From Mucilaginibacter sp. (GTDB lineage: Bacteria > Bacteroidota > Bacteroidia > Sphingobacteriales > Sphingobacteriaceae), in contig JARLHA010000037.1 in the NCBI GenBank assembly GCA_031292485.1, forward strand, positions 1 through 64,000: 64,000 nt of DNA, given 5' to 3'. Below are positions 43,238 through 52,999 of the stretch, in pieces. Numbering within the stretch: position 1 is the stretch's first letter; each line of letters opens with the position of its first letter. The translations under genes were made by a program, and so were the position numbers. A model generated the notes under the pieces. That model was not told the DNA's origin, searched no databases, and was given only the letters and a program-made list of their open reading frames with translations.

Positions 43238-44520
43238 TGACTAAAGTAATAAAGGTTGAAAATTTGTCGAAAGCGTACCAGTTGGGTGACTTTGGTACCG
43301 GTACCATTTCGCGCGACCTTGAACGTTATTGGGCCCGGATCCGGGGTAAAGAAGACCCGTTTTTAAAAATAGGTGAGCTTAATGACCGCACCAAAAAAGG
43401 CACCAGTGATATCGTATGGAGTTTACGCGACCTGGATTTTGAGGTGGAACGTGGAGACGCCGTTGGGATCATCGGGCGAAACGGGGCGGGTAAAAGCACC
43501 TTACTTAAAATTTTAAGCAGGGTAACCTCACCAACCGCAGGAACGGTTAAGATCAAAGGCCGTGTAGCCAGTTTGCTGGAGGTAGGTACGGGCTTTCACC
43601 CGGAATTGACAGGGCGCGAAAATATTTATTTGAACGGCGCCATACTAGGTATGCGCAAGGCCGAGATCAAACGCAAGTTTGATGAAATAGTGGACTTTGC
43701 AGGCGTTGACCGTTATATTGATACCCCGGTAAAAAGGTATTCATCGGGCATGTATGTACGCCTCGCATTTGCTGTTGCAGCCAACCTGGAGGCAGAGATT
43801 TTAGTAGTTGACGAAGTTCTGGCTGTTGGGGATGCCGAGTTTCAGAAAAAATGCCTCGGAAAGATGGGTGATGTGAGTAAAGGCGAAGGCAAAACGGTTT
43901 TGTTTGTAAGCCATAACATGGGGAGCGTGCGCCAATTGTGTGATAAAGGCATATTGCTGACTAATGGCCAAATAACCTTTACAGGCAATACAGAAGCGGC
44001 CATTAAGAATTATATGAATAGTTCTTTGGACCCAAAATCTGGAATTGTTGCCATTGGTACCCTTACCAACACGGTAAAAATAAAAAGCGTTACGGTAAAC
44101 GGCACCCCCCTGGATGTTGCAATTACGCCAAAGGATGAAATAAATGTTTGTATAAAATACCAATGCCTTAAATATTTACCGGGCTTCCGGATTTCGCTCA
44201 CTTTATTTAAAGACGGAGTGAGGGTGTTGACTGTACAGGACCTGGAAGAATCCATTGCGATTGAACCCGGCTTTTACCGGTCGGATATAAAGTTGCAAAG
44301 CTATTTTTTAAGGCCCGGAACCTATTCAGTAGCCGTAGGCGGGCATAATACCAATCATACCAATTTTTCATTGGGTAACACTGAATGGTTTTTTGTGACT
44401 GAAATCAGTTCGTTCGAAGTATTGGAAGAATGGAGCAGCGTGTATGACTTTAATAATTTGGGAATAATAAACCTGCCAAATACAGGCGGCAAACGCACCG
44501 CAATTGGAAGTGAGGACTGA
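43237..44520 (+). CDS. polysaccharide ABC transporter ATPase (Wzt type) with C-terminal domain
   Basis: A 427-residue ATPase. Walker A GIIGRNGAGKSTLLKIL near 78-94, signature YSSGMYVRLAFAVAA near 167-181, and Walker B EILVVDEVLAVGDAEF near 187-202. After about residue 260 a beta-rich domain follows (VKIKSVTVNGTPLDVAITPK) like the Wzt carbohydrate-binding domain, which in O9a-type exporters reads the terminal modification of the glycan and gates export. Presence of such a domain predicts a capped polymer, and the methyltransferases downstream could supply the cap. It overlaps the permease gene by one base (TAATGA). Confidence 0.92.
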   Translation: MTKVIKVENLSKAYQLGDFGTGTISRDLERYWARIRGKEDPFLKIGELNDRTKKGTSDIVWSLRDLDFEVERGDAVGIIGRNGAGKSTLLKILSRVTSPTAGTVKIKGRVASLLEVGTGFHPELTGRENIYLNGAILGMRKAEIKRKFDEIVDFAGVDRYIDTPVKRYSSGMYVRLAFAVAANLEAEILVVDEVLAVGDAEFQKKCLGKMGDVSKGEGKTVLFVSHNMGSVRQLCDKGILLTNGQITFTGNTEAAIKNYMNSSLDPKSGIVAIGTLTNTVKIKSVTVNGTPLDVAITPKDEINVCIKYQCLKYLPGFRISLTLFKDGVRVLTVQDLEESIAIEPGFYRSDIKLQSYFLRPGTYSVAVGGHNTNHTNFSLGNTEWFFVTEISSFEVLEEWSSVYDFNNLGIINLPNTGGKRTAIGSED

Positions 44521-44526
44521 TACTTA

Positions 44527-45432
44527 ATGAAAATTTATATCCTGGATACCCCCTCCATATTTCAGCCGGAAAAACAATCTTTTCAATATCCGTCACACAA
44601 TAAAGATTACGGTATTGAGCAGGATTTTTATATCTGGCTTAAAAAGCAAAAAAATATTGTTACTAAAGATCCGCTGGCAGCCGACTGGCACTATTTGCCG
44701 GTTTACTGGACCCGCTGGCATATCAATCATAACTTTGCGGACCAGGGCGAAGGCCTGGCGGAATTGCAGGGTGGTGTAGATAAAGTTTTAATTGATCACG
44801 CGAAAACATTTACCATCACCCAGTTTGACGGCGGGATATTGATTAACGGTGGGGCAATAAAAGTTTTTACCGCAGCCCGGACAGTAAATGAAGGCATCGA
44901 TATCCCCATCTTATGCAGTCCGCATCGCAAACCACCGTTGCCGGTTAAAAAGAAATACCTGGCATCATTCAACGGTTCATTTATTACACACCCGATAAGG
45001 GTAGAGATGGAACGGCGGTTTAAGGAAAACCCCGAGATATTAATACAGGGTGGGTTACCAACGCGGTTTTATAAAAGGTGGTTTTGGGCGAAAAGTTTTA
45101 ACGTTAATACCATGGCGTCATATGTCGCATTAAGCCCCAGGGGCACCAGTTGCAGTTCATTCCGTTTTTTTGAAGCGATGCAGTTGGGTACGGCGCCATG
45201 TTTGATTGGCGATGTTGATGTACGGCCCTTTAAAAAGTTTATCCCCTGGGATGAAATCAGTTATTTCGCCGCCACGGTTGATGAGTTGGAAGACCTGCTC
45301 AAAAACCTGGACAAAAAAGAAGCGATAGAAAAAGGGAAAAAAGCTTACCAATACTGGAAGAATGAATTGTATTACCAGAAATGGTGTAAGTATGTAATTA
45401 AGGAACTTGAAAGCATTGAGCCCGTCGGCTGA
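44527..45432 (+). CDS. exostosin-family glycosyltransferase-like protein
   Basis: A 301-residue protein resembling the exostosin (GT47) family. The C-terminal nucleotide-sugar part reads VALSPRGTSCSSFRFFEAMQ, followed by LGTAPCLIGD, as in that family; ASFNGSFITHPIRVEMERRF precedes it. The N-terminus MKIYILDTPSIFQPEKQSFQ is also compatible. It is probably a transferase of an undetermined sugar, acting in the cytoplasm. It begins 6 bp after the Wzt gene and ends 26 bp into the following acyltransferase frame. Confidence 0.75.
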   Translation: MKIYILDTPSIFQPEKQSFQYPSHNKDYGIEQDFYIWLKKQKNIVTKDPLAADWHYLPVYWTRWHINHNFADQGEGLAELQGGVDKVLIDHAKTFTITQFDGGILINGGAIKVFTAARTVNEGIDIPILCSPHRKPPLPVKKKYLASFNGSFITHPIRVEMERRFKENPEILIQGGLPTRFYKRWFWAKSFNVNTMASYVALSPRGTSCSSFRFFEAMQLGTAPCLIGDVDVRPFKKFIPWDEISYFAATVDELEDLLKNLDKKEAIEKGKKAYQYWKNELYYQKWCKYVIKELESIEPVG

Positions 45433-46468
45433 CATAATAAAAATTCCAAAACATTATAAAAGGGATTATGCCGTCGATAATCTTAAGGGATTTTTAATTA
45501 TACTTGTTATACTGGGCCACGGGAATTTATTGCCTTCGTTTAAAACTACTTTGGCAGACTTTTTACAAGGCTATATTTATTTGTTCCACATGCCACTTTT
45601 TTTTGGGATATCAACTTTGTTTATCAAAGAATTTTCCTGGACCTATTTCAAAGCAAGGTTCATCCAATTAATGATTCCATTCTTTTTTTTTATAGTGATT
45701 GACCCGATCAATGTTTTTTTTCAGGTTATTCACCCGGGATACAGCACCTTGCCGCTTTTTTTTGATTTTCATTTAAAAGAGGTAATTAAAAGAGTATTTA
45801 TTGGTTCAGGTGTTTATATTCAAAGCCCCTTGTGGTTTTTGCCAGCATTGTTTTTGGCAAATATGTTTGTGTCATTGTTTATTAAATATCGTCATAAACC
45901 ACTGTGCATTGGTGCTTTCTGCTTAGCCTTTTGTGGCGTGTTACTTTATGTTCACCTGATAAGGGAGTATAATTTTATGGTGCCGTATGGCGTTTTCATT
46001 GTTATATACGTTAGCCCCATCCTGGTTTTGCTGCGTTATTTGTATATGAATAAAAATCGTCTGTTAACTTATAATCCTTTTTTATTTGTAATGGGTATTT
46101 GTTTCAGTTCTGTGCTGATCATTTATTTGATACCGAAGACACCGCCTATGGCTTTAACCGGGAGGTTTGACCTTGCACAATTTCGTGTTCCCGGTAATAT
46201 TTTAGGCTATTTGCTGATTTGCGCCTTATCTGCATTCATTTTTTTGTTGTTTTTGAATTTTAATAAACGAAGTGTTTTTAGTAAAATAGGATATTATACG
46301 CTACCCATTTTTCTGTTGCATTTTTACCCCTGGTTCACCTGGCTGCATTTTTCGCCTGCACTTTATTTGCCGGTAAACGTGATAGGTAACATCTTAATAG
46401 CCATTGGTATATCAAAATTATTGATGAAAATATCACCTAAGTTTAGTTGGATAGGGATGATCGTGTAA
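45407..46468 (+). CDS. acyltransferase 3 family membrane protein
   Basis: A 353-residue protein with about ten membrane helices. The motif DNLKGFLIILVILGHGNLLP carries the conserved His, and FHMPLFFGISTLFIKEF follows, typical of the acyltransferase-3 group that acetylates surface sugars. It would add an acetyl or similar group to the glycan at the inner membrane. There is no ATG ahead of the first helix; starts are TTG at 45407 or 45416, giving a 17-26 bp overlap with the preceding gene. The following GT2 begins two bases after its stop. Confidence 0.82.
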   Translation: MKALSPSADIIKIPKHYKRDYAVDNLKGFLIILVILGHGNLLPSFKTTLADFLQGYIYLFHMPLFFGISTLFIKEFSWTYFKARFIQLMIPFFFFIVIDPINVFFQVIHPGYSTLPLFFDFHLKEVIKRVFIGSGVYIQSPLWFLPALFLANMFVSLFIKYRHKPLCIGAFCLAFCGVLLYVHLIREYNFMVPYGVFIVIYVSPILVLLRYLYMNKNRLLTYNPFLFVMGICFSSVLIIYLIPKTPPMALTGRFDLAQFRVPGNILGYLLICALSAFIFLLFLNFNKRSVFSKIGYYTLPIFLLHFYPWFTWLHFSPALYLPVNVIGNILIAIGISKLLMKISPKFSWIGMIV

Positions 46469-46469
46469 C

Positions 46470-47402
46470 ATGCCAAACATTTCATTTTTTATTCCTGCCT
46501 ATAATTGCGCCAAAACCATATCTGAATCGGTTGATTCAATTATGGAAACAAACTTTACTGCTGGCGATGAAGTCATCATTGTAAATGACTGCTCAACAGA
46601 TGACACTGCCGGGGTTTTAAAAGAACTGAAGCAAAAATACCCCGCCATAATCTTAATCAGCCATCAGCGAAATAAAGGCGGTGCAGCAGCGCGGAACACA
46701 GCCGTTGAAAATGCAAATAATGAACTTTTGTTTTGTCTCGATTCGGACAATGTTTTAGCTTCGGCAAGTATTACGCCGTTAAAAAATTATTTAGTTGAAA
46801 ATAAGGCAGATGTAGTTTCTTTTCAATTTCAGCATTTTTTTCATGATGATAAATATAAGCCGGCATATACATGGTCATTACCCGAGGGTGATTTTTCTTT
46901 AAACAAATATTTGGAAAGGGAAAACACACCAGGTCAGCACGGTAATTATTTATTTACAAAACAAAGCTGGCTAAATGCGAAAGGCTATGCCGAAGGCACC
47001 GGCGCGCTCGACACCTGGACATTTGGCCTTCGGCAGGCTATAACGGGGGCCAAAATAATGGTTTTAAAAGATACGTTTTATTATCACCGGCTTGATTACG
47101 AAAATTCATACTGGATGCGCGATGCCGAGGCCAATTTAGGGTCTGTCTCTGTAAAAGTAAGCTATTCCCTGTTTCCGTTTTTTGATATAATTGACGAACG
47201 TTTTTTAAACTATATGCTCGGAAAGGGCAGGTACTCGTGGTTTCATAACATGGGACGAAAGCCACTTAAATTAGTTGCAAAAGGCAAAAAAAAAGATTTT
47301 TATGAAAAATTGCATAAAAAAACACAAGACTTTATTTATCCAAAACCCTCCTTTTTAAAAAGAGCACTTAATAAAATTAAAAGAACCTTAGGTTTTAAAT
47401 GA
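46470..47402 (+). CDS. GT2-family glycosyltransferase
   Basis: A 310-residue GT-A-fold transferase. The start NISFFIPAYNCAKTISESVD, DEVIIVNDCSTDDT and the DxD site LLFCLDSDNVLASAS are standard GT2 elements, and HQRNKGGAAARNTAVENANN is the nucleotide-binding loop. The C-terminal helical part (about 200-310) would hold the acceptor site. Sugar and linkage are unknown. It sits one base after the acyltransferase and overlaps the GT11 gene by 4 bp (ATGA). Confidence 0.87.
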   Translation: MPNISFFIPAYNCAKTISESVDSIMETNFTAGDEVIIVNDCSTDDTAGVLKELKQKYPAIILISHQRNKGGAAARNTAVENANNELLFCLDSDNVLASASITPLKNYLVENKADVVSFQFQHFFHDDKYKPAYTWSLPEGDFSLNKYLERENTPGQHGNYLFTKQSWLNAKGYAEGTGALDTWTFGLRQAITGAKIMVLKDTFYYHRLDYENSYWMRDAEANLGSVSVKVSYSLFPFFDIIDERFLNYMLGKGRYSWFHNMGRKPLKLVAKGKKKDFYEKLHKKTQDFIYPKPSFLKRALNKIKRTLGFK

Positions 47403-48256
47403 TATCCGTACGTCTTGAAGGCCGCTTAGGCAACCAATTATTTCAATACGCATTTATCTATGCTGCTTCGCGAAGGCTTAATACTGCCTTTTATTTAGAT
47501 AAAAGCGTTGAAAAATTTATTCTGCCCCAATACTTTGAGGTTAAAAATGATTTCTTGGCCAAATTGGATAATAAGGTATTCTCCATTCCAGGCTATAAAA
47601 ACATTTTCAGTTTTCATACTAAAAAGTTTTTTTATCATGTTGTCGGCACAATAATATTCAAAGGAAAAAGAATTACTGTAGATAACGAAACACCTGCCGA
47701 CGAAGTTTTAACGCTATTAAAAAACAACCATCAGTACATAGGGTATTTTTATTCCGAAACCTATTTTGAAGATTTTAAAGATGAAATTAGAACGTTATTT
47801 AAAATTAGGAAAAAGCATGCCGACGGTTTTGAGTTAATTATAAACCGTCTGGATATTTCAAAAAAAAAAGCAGTTATCCATGTTAGGCGTACTGACTATG
47901 TGGACTTAGATATATCATTACCTTTAACTTATTATAAAAAAGCCATTGAAATGATTAACGGAGCCGACATCGAATACATTTTCATTTCGGATGATCCATC
48001 TTTTATTGAAAAAGAATTCAGCTACATCGAAAATAAATATATTTCAAATCATAGCGAAATAATCGACCTGCAATTTCTCATTAATGCCGATATATGCGTT
48101 TTGTCTAACAGTTCATTTAGCTGGTGGGGTGCCTGGTTAAATGGCAATCAAAACAAACAAGTATTTGCGCCCAAATACTGGCTTGGTTTTAAAGAAGGAA
48201 AGGAATTTCCAACGGGTATAGCTGATAATTTAAATTTAAACTGGATAGATGTATGA
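47399..48256 (+). CDS. GT11-family alpha-1,2-fucosyltransferase
   Basis: A 285-residue GT11 enzyme. Markers are the N-terminal RLEGRLGNQLFQYAFIYAAS, the HxRRxDY-type donor site VIHVRRTDYVDL near residue 160, the C-terminal EIIDLQFLINADICVLSNSS and SFSWWGAWLN. It transfers L-fucose from GDP-fucose to the 2-position of a galactose-type residue in family examples. GDP-fucose synthesis genes (gmd, fcl) are not in the window. Together with two GT10 genes downstream it makes a fucose-rich glycan likely. Overlaps neighbours by 4 bp on both sides. Confidence 0.9.
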   Translation: MISVRLEGRLGNQLFQYAFIYAASRRLNTAFYLDKSVEKFILPQYFEVKNDFLAKLDNKVFSIPGYKNIFSFHTKKFFYHVVGTIIFKGKRITVDNETPADEVLTLLKNNHQYIGYFYSETYFEDFKDEIRTLFKIRKKHADGFELIINRLDISKKKAVIHVRRTDYVDLDISLPLTYYKKAIEMINGADIEYIFISDDPSFIEKEFSYIENKYISNHSEIIDLQFLINADICVLSNSSFSWWGAWLNGNQNKQVFAPKYWLGFKEGKEFPTGIADNLNLNWIDV

Positions 48257-48936
48257 AATTAAGGAAGGCGGTTTATAATATTTTAACCTTTCTGATGGAT
48301 AGGGAAAAGTTGATGTTTTTGCTTAGCAACAAAGAAGAAAGAGTGTTATTAGGTTTTAAAAGAGAAAACTACCTTTACGATATTGGTTGGACTAATTCAA
48401 TAATCACAGATAATATTGTTGATGGATCAAATAATCCGTTACCCTGGGTAACCTATCCGTTTATTCAATTCATAGCAGAAAGGTTGAATAATACCATGGA
48501 CATTTTTGAGTTTGGTAGCGGCAATTCTACGCTTTATTATGCAAACAAAGTAGCAACAGTTGATAGCATTGATCACGACAGGTTTTGGTACGATAAGATA
48601 AAAAGTTCAGTACCTTCAAATGTGAACTTATTTTATTGTGAATCAGCAAATGAAGGAGATTATTGCAATTACCCTGCAAAAACCAATAAACAGTATGACG
48701 TTATTATTGTCGACGGGATTGATAGGGTAAACTGTTGTGTAAATAATATTGATGTGCTTAAATCTGGCGGAGTAATGATTCTTGATGATGCGGAGAGAAA
48801 AGAATATGAACCGGCTGTAAATTATTTGGCAGAAAAAGGATTTAAGAAAATTGATTTTTGGGGCATAGCGCCAACGGTGAATTATTTAAAATGCACAACC
48901 ATATTTTACCGCGATATTAATTGTTTAGGAATATAA
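48253..48936 (+). CDS. SAM-dependent methyltransferase-like protein
   Basis: A 227-residue protein with a Rossmann methyltransferase core. FEFGSGNSTLYYANKV (motif I) is near residues 77-92, YDVIIVDGIDRVNCCV near 156-171, and KSGGVMILDDAERKEYEPAV follows. This pattern is that of class I methyltransferases related to the FkbM-type or glycan-cap group. It overlaps the fucosyltransferase gene by 4 bp. Acceptor unknown; methylation of a sugar or a neighbouring acceptor in the glycan is the natural inference. Confidence 0.78.
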   Translation: MKLRKAVYNILTFLMDREKLMFLLSNKEERVLLGFKRENYLYDIGWTNSIITDNIVDGSNNPLPWVTYPFIQFIAERLNNTMDIFEFGSGNSTLYYANKVATVDSIDHDRFWYDKIKSSVPSNVNLFYCESANEGDYCNYPAKTNKQYDVIIVDGIDRVNCCVNNIDVLKSGGVMILDDAERKEYEPAVNYLAEKGFKKIDFWGIAPTVNYLKCTTIFYRDINCLGI

Positions 48937-48937
48937 C

Positions 48938-50680
48938 ATGGCCTTAGCCCCAATAGTATTATTCGTTTATAACCGGCCCTGGCACACCGAACAAACGTTA
49001 AACGCGATTGCCGCAAACGAATTGGCCGCTGAATCAATACTCTATATTTATTCAGATGGGCCAAAATATAATGCATCGGCTGAGGCCCTTGAAAATATTA
49101 GCAAGACAAGAAACATAATAAAAAAACAAAGGTGGTGCAAAGAGATATATATAATTGAACGTGATGAAAATTATGGACTACAAAAATCTGTAATTGAAGG
49201 TGTTACGGAAATTGTAAACCAATATGGGAAAGTTATAGTGCTCGAAGATGATATAGTTACTTCAAAATATTTTTTGCAATTTATGAACGATGCGCTTGAT
49301 GTTTATAAAGACGAAGAAGAAGTTATAAGTATTGGCGCATTAAATTTTTTCGCAACAGATAAACAAGTAGATGACACCTTCTTTATACCGATACCAGACT
49401 GTTGGGGCTGGGCTACCTGGAAAAATAGGTGGCAGCTTTTTGAAACCAATGCCCAAACATTGCTAAACCGCTTAAGACAAAATGACTTAATTGACAATTT
49501 CAATTTGAATGGAGCATTTAATTTTGAAAATATGCTTATTGACCAGATCGAGGGTAAAGTAAGCTCATGGGCAATTAGATGGCAAGCTGTTGCTTATCTT
49601 GAAAATAAACTTACATTATATCCGAAATACTCTGTAACAAAAAATATAGGCTTTGGAGCAGGCGGGACACATGGTGGAAAAGACCATTTCACGAAAAATA
49701 TAAAATTCGCAACCCAAAAGATAAATGTGCAAAAAATTAAGGTAGAAGAAAAAGCTGTTATTAAAAAAAAGATGAGAGATGGTTACTTCAAGACAACCCA
49801 ACCTCAAAAAATAGCGAAAACAAAGCAATTAATTAGAAAATATATTAAATATTTAACTCCTCCTGTTGTAAGTTTACTTTACCGTAGACTTACGCCACCA
49901 GTTGCTGACGGGATGTGGGGTGGTGATTTTTCCAGCTGGGCTGATGCAAAAGGGAGATGTACCGGCTACGACGATGCGATAATACTTGAAAAAACAAAAA
50001 ATGCCATATTAAAAGTAAAAAATGGCGAGGCAGCGTGTGAACGTGATTCTGTTTTATTTGATAAACCGGATTATAATTGGCCGCTTTTGACAATTTTATT
50101 AAAAGCAGCAGCCGAAAATGATAATAAACTAAGTGTACTTGATTTTGGTGGATCGCTTGGCAGCGTATATTTTCAAAATCGAGCTTTATTAAACTCAATA
50201 TTTTCATTAGAGTGGAGCGTCGTAGAACAAACACATTATATCGATACGGGCAATTCCGTTATTGCTGATGAGCATTTGAAGTTTTATGCCAATATAGAAG
50301 TGTGCCTGCAAGAAAAAACGCCAAACGTCCTGATACTCTCAAGTGTGCTGCAATACCTCGAATTTCCCTATAACCTGATTAATCAATTAATTTGGGGGGG
50401 ATTTGATTACATCATCGTTGACAGAACAGCATTCATTAATGGCTCAACTGAATTAATAACTATACAAAAAGTGCCCGAATATATTTATAAAGCTTCATAT
50501 CCTGCGTGGTTTTTCGCTATTAACAAATTTGTTAACGCTTTTCTCCCGGCGTATGAACTAATATCGGATTTCGAACCTTATCAGGGCCTGGTTATTCCCT
50601 TATCGGGTAAAAAAGCAGGTTTCTACAAGGGGTTTATATTTAAAAAGAAAGATATCAATGACAGACCAGGAATTATTTGA
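48938..50680 (+). CDS. fused glycosyltransferase / TIGR04325-type methyltransferase
   Basis: A 580-residue two-domain protein. Residues about 1-280 are a nucleotide-sugar transferase: LAPIVLFVYNRPWHTEQTLN, KVIVLEDDIVTSKYFLQF (acidic donor site) and PIPDCWGWATWKNRWQLFE. Residues about 320-570 match the putative methyltransferase family TIGR04325: MWGGDFSSWADAKGRCTGYD, LSVLDFGGSLGSVYFQNRAL, and NVLILSSVLQYLEFPYNLIN. Both halves look intact. The fusion would couple addition of a sugar to its methylation. The stop overlaps the following FkbM gene by 23 bp. Which sugar is used is not known. Confidence 0.82.
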   Translation: MALAPIVLFVYNRPWHTEQTLNAIAANELAAESILYIYSDGPKYNASAEALENISKTRNIIKKQRWCKEIYIIERDENYGLQKSVIEGVTEIVNQYGKVIVLEDDIVTSKYFLQFMNDALDVYKDEEEVISIGALNFFATDKQVDDTFFIPIPDCWGWATWKNRWQLFETNAQTLLNRLRQNDLIDNFNLNGAFNFENMLIDQIEGKVSSWAIRWQAVAYLENKLTLYPKYSVTKNIGFGAGGTHGGKDHFTKNIKFATQKINVQKIKVEEKAVIKKKMRDGYFKTTQPQKIAKTKQLIRKYIKYLTPPVVSLLYRRLTPPVADGMWGGDFSSWADAKGRCTGYDDAIILEKTKNAILKVKNGEAACERDSVLFDKPDYNWPLLTILLKAAAENDNKLSVLDFGGSLGSVYFQNRALLNSIFSLEWSVVEQTHYIDTGNSVIADEHLKFYANIEVCLQEKTPNVLILSSVLQYLEFPYNLINQLIWGGFDYIIVDRTAFINGSTELITIQKVPEYIYKASYPAWFFAINKFVNAFLPAYELISDFEPYQGLVIPLSGKKAGFYKGFIFKKKDINDRPGII

Positions 50681-51644
50681 CAAAATATTCAAATTTCCCG
50701 ATTTAATAACCAGTCCGCCCGTTTTGCTTGACATAGGCGCCTCTGGTAATTTACATAATAACTGGCAAAGTATAGCCCGTTACGCCATTTGCATCGCCTT
50801 TGATGCAGATGACCGCGAAATGGATTTCATCAATGATAAGGCAAAAAATTTCAGGCAGCTTCATATCGTTAATAAAATTGTTTCAGATAAAAATATTGAA
50901 ACGGCCGATTTTTACTTAACATCGTCCCCTTATTGCTCCAGTTTGCTCCAGCCTGATAGCGAATGTTTGGCAGACTGGTACTTCGGGGACAATTTTAACA
51001 TAGAAAAGAAAATAAGTCTCCCTGCAATAAGTCTTCAAAAAGCGCTCGCTGACTTAGCTATTGACTACGTTGACTGGTTTAAATCTGACAGCCAGGGACT
51101 GGACCTTAAACTTTTTAAAAATATCGAACAAAAACAATATAATGCCATCATTGCAGACTTCGAACCTGGTTTTATAGATGCCTATAGGGGAGAAGACAAG
51201 ATAAAGGATTTATTGGATTACATGGATACGATGCCTTTTTGGCTTTGCGCTTTTGCTGTCGGCGGCAACAAAAGAATGAACATTTCAAAGTTAACGCCGA
51301 CATTTTCTTCGACGGAAATTGATCGGATCCGGTACACCACCAGCGATGCAGCTATTTTTTCGGAAGTAACCTACATCAACAATTTTAAACAGCCGCAACT
51401 GCAAACCGAACGCTATTATCTATTGGGCTGTGTATTCTCACTCATATTAAAACAATATGGTTTTGCCGCTGAACTTGCTATCCACGGCCTTAATTTAACC
51501 GGCAACAGCCTGTTCAGTGAAATATTGGATTATATCAAACAGGTAAGCCGTAAACCAACCATTGCAATGCTGATTGCTAACCCTGCCTTACTCAAAAAAA
51601 AGATACTCAACAGAATGATTTACAGGCTGCAAAATCTCTTATAA
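50658..51644 (+). CDS. FkbM-family methyltransferase
   Basis: A 328-residue methyltransferase. The first part has VLLDIGASGNLHNNWQSIAR (motif I) and AICIAFDADDREM, and the second has YVDWFKSDSQGLDLKLFKNI, which is the FkbM-type Asp-x-x-Gly motif (usually DVQGxE). The C-terminal 120 residues are variable. FkbM-type enzymes O-methylate sugars or polyketides; a surface-sugar acceptor is suggested by location. It overlaps the fused gene by 23 bp and is followed directly by the next gene. Confidence 0.8.
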   Translation: MTDQELFDKIFKFPDLITSPPVLLDIGASGNLHNNWQSIARYAICIAFDADDREMDFINDKAKNFRQLHIVNKIVSDKNIETADFYLTSSPYCSSLLQPDSECLADWYFGDNFNIEKKISLPAISLQKALADLAIDYVDWFKSDSQGLDLKLFKNIEQKQYNAIIADFEPGFIDAYRGEDKIKDLLDYMDTMPFWLCAFAVGGNKRMNISKLTPTFSSTEIDRIRYTTSDAAIFSEVTYINNFKQPQLQTERYYLLGCVFSLILKQYGFAAELAIHGLNLTGNSLFSEILDYIKQVSRKPTIAMLIANPALLKKKILNRMIYRLQNLL

Positions 51645-52625
51645 ATGTTGAATTTTTGTACCCTTTTTAACAGTAACTATTATGCAAAAGGCATTGCGTT
51701 GCATCATTCCTTGTTAAACACATGTGAGGGGTTTCACCTGTTTATTTTTGCGTTTGATGAGGCTGCCTGCCAGTTACTGATGGCGGCTAAATTGCAAAGC
51801 ACAACCATTATCCCGTTAAGTGCATTAGAAAATACGCTATTGCTTGAGGTTAAACCGTTTAGGACAATGGCAGAATATTGCTGGACCTGTACCCCTTTTA
51901 CGATAAAATATTGCCTTGAAACATTCAATTTAACAAACTGTACCTATTTAGATGCCGATTTGTATTTTTATAAAAACCCGGCAAGCCTGATAACTGGCAT
52001 GGGTGATAATTCGGTACTAATAACACCGCATAATTACTATAGTGCTTACGATCAATCAGCCACGGCCGGCATTTATTGTGTGCAATTTATAACCTTTAAA
52101 GACACTGCTGATGGAAATTTAGTGTTAAATTGGTGGGCGGGCGCTTGCATTAAATGGTGCCATTCGTATTATGAAGAGGGAAAGATGGGCGACCAAAAGT
52201 ATCTTGATTCATGGCCTTACATGTTCAATGGTGTGCACATATGCAAAAATTTGAATGCGGGCATTGCGCCATGGAATGCGATTAACTATAACACTGAAAG
52301 CGATATTGAAAATATGATTTTTTATCATTTTCATGATCTGCAACATATTTCGGATGGCTCCTGGTTCACTGGCGGATATGAATTGCCACAAGCGATAATA
52401 GATAGAATTTATCGTCCATACATTAAGCTTTTGCTGTTGATAAGAGAACAGAACAGCACCATAAATAGCTTAAACACAAAAAACAAAACTACTTTTGAAA
52501 TTCTCACTCTTAAATATAAAGTCGGGATTTATGTTATTGACTTAAAAGCGGCAATTAAAAACCTGTTTCAAGCTATGTTTTTTACCAAAAGAAGGCGGTT
52601 TTATAAAAACAATTTTATTAAATAA
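51645..52625 (+). CDS. glycosyltransferase-like protein (GT8-like)
   Basis: A 326-residue protein with a GT-A-type donor site: LTNCTYLDADLYFYKNPASL (DxD), and an early FCTLFNSNYYAKGIALHHSL typical of proteins that are annotated glycosyltransferase or GT8-like. HHSLLNTCEGFHLFIFAFDE gives the first strand and loop. The C-terminal basic stretch (FFTKRRRFYKNNFIK) might sit at the membrane. It starts right after the FkbM gene with no gap, and its stop overlaps the FdtA-like gene by one base. Donor and acceptor unknown. Confidence 0.72.
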   Translation: MLNFCTLFNSNYYAKGIALHHSLLNTCEGFHLFIFAFDEAACQLLMAAKLQSTTIIPLSALENTLLLEVKPFRTMAEYCWTCTPFTIKYCLETFNLTNCTYLDADLYFYKNPASLITGMGDNSVLITPHNYYSAYDQSATAGIYCVQFITFKDTADGNLVLNWWAGACIKWCHSYYEEGKMGDQKYLDSWPYMFNGVHICKNLNAGIAPWNAINYNTESDIENMIFYHFHDLQHISDGSWFTGGYELPQAIIDRIYRPYIKLLLLIREQNSTINSLNTKNKTTFEILTLKYKVGIYVIDLKAAIKNLFQAMFFTKRRRFYKNNFIK

Positions 52626-52999
52626 TGGCACATTTATTAGACCTGACCACTTTCACTGATAAGAGAGGCAACCTTACCGTGATTGAAGAAAATATTCCTT
52701 TTGAAATAAAACGCATATTTTATATTTACGGAGTCAATGATGAAGTAAGGGGGGGGCATCGTCATTATACAACTTTCCAGGCTGCCATCTGTTTGCAGGG
52801 GAGTTGTACCATTTACAACAATAATAGTATTAAAGAGGATGTTTTTACGCTTGATACCCCCTCTAAGTGCCTGATCTTAAATCCAGAGGATTGGCACCAG
52901 ATGTATGATTTTTCACCTGATGCCATTTTAATGGTGCTGGCCTCCACACTTTTTGACGCCCGGGATTATATCTATCAAAAATATGAACAGAGTCATTAA
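52625..52999 (+). CDS. dTDP-4-oxo-6-deoxyglucose 3,4-ketoisomerase-type (FdtA/QdtA)
   Basis: A 124-residue cupin of the WxcM-C/FdtA family. The sequence has [40 protein letters not shown] with the two histidines of the active site, and [20 protein letters not shown]. Family members move the keto group of dTDP-4-oxo-6-deoxyglucose from C4 to C3, giving the dTDP-3-keto sugar that the adjoining aminotransferase converts to a 3-amino sugar. FdtA makes the galacto form and QdtA the gluco form; the sequence seen does not settle which. It overlaps the aminotransferase by 17 bp. Confidence 0.85.
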   Translation: MAHLLDLTTFTDKRGNLTVIEENIPFEIKRIFYIYGVNDEVRGGHRHYTTFQAAICLQGSCTIYNNNSIKEDVFTLDTPSKCLILNPEDWHQMYDFSPDAILMVLASTLFDARDYIYQKYEQSH

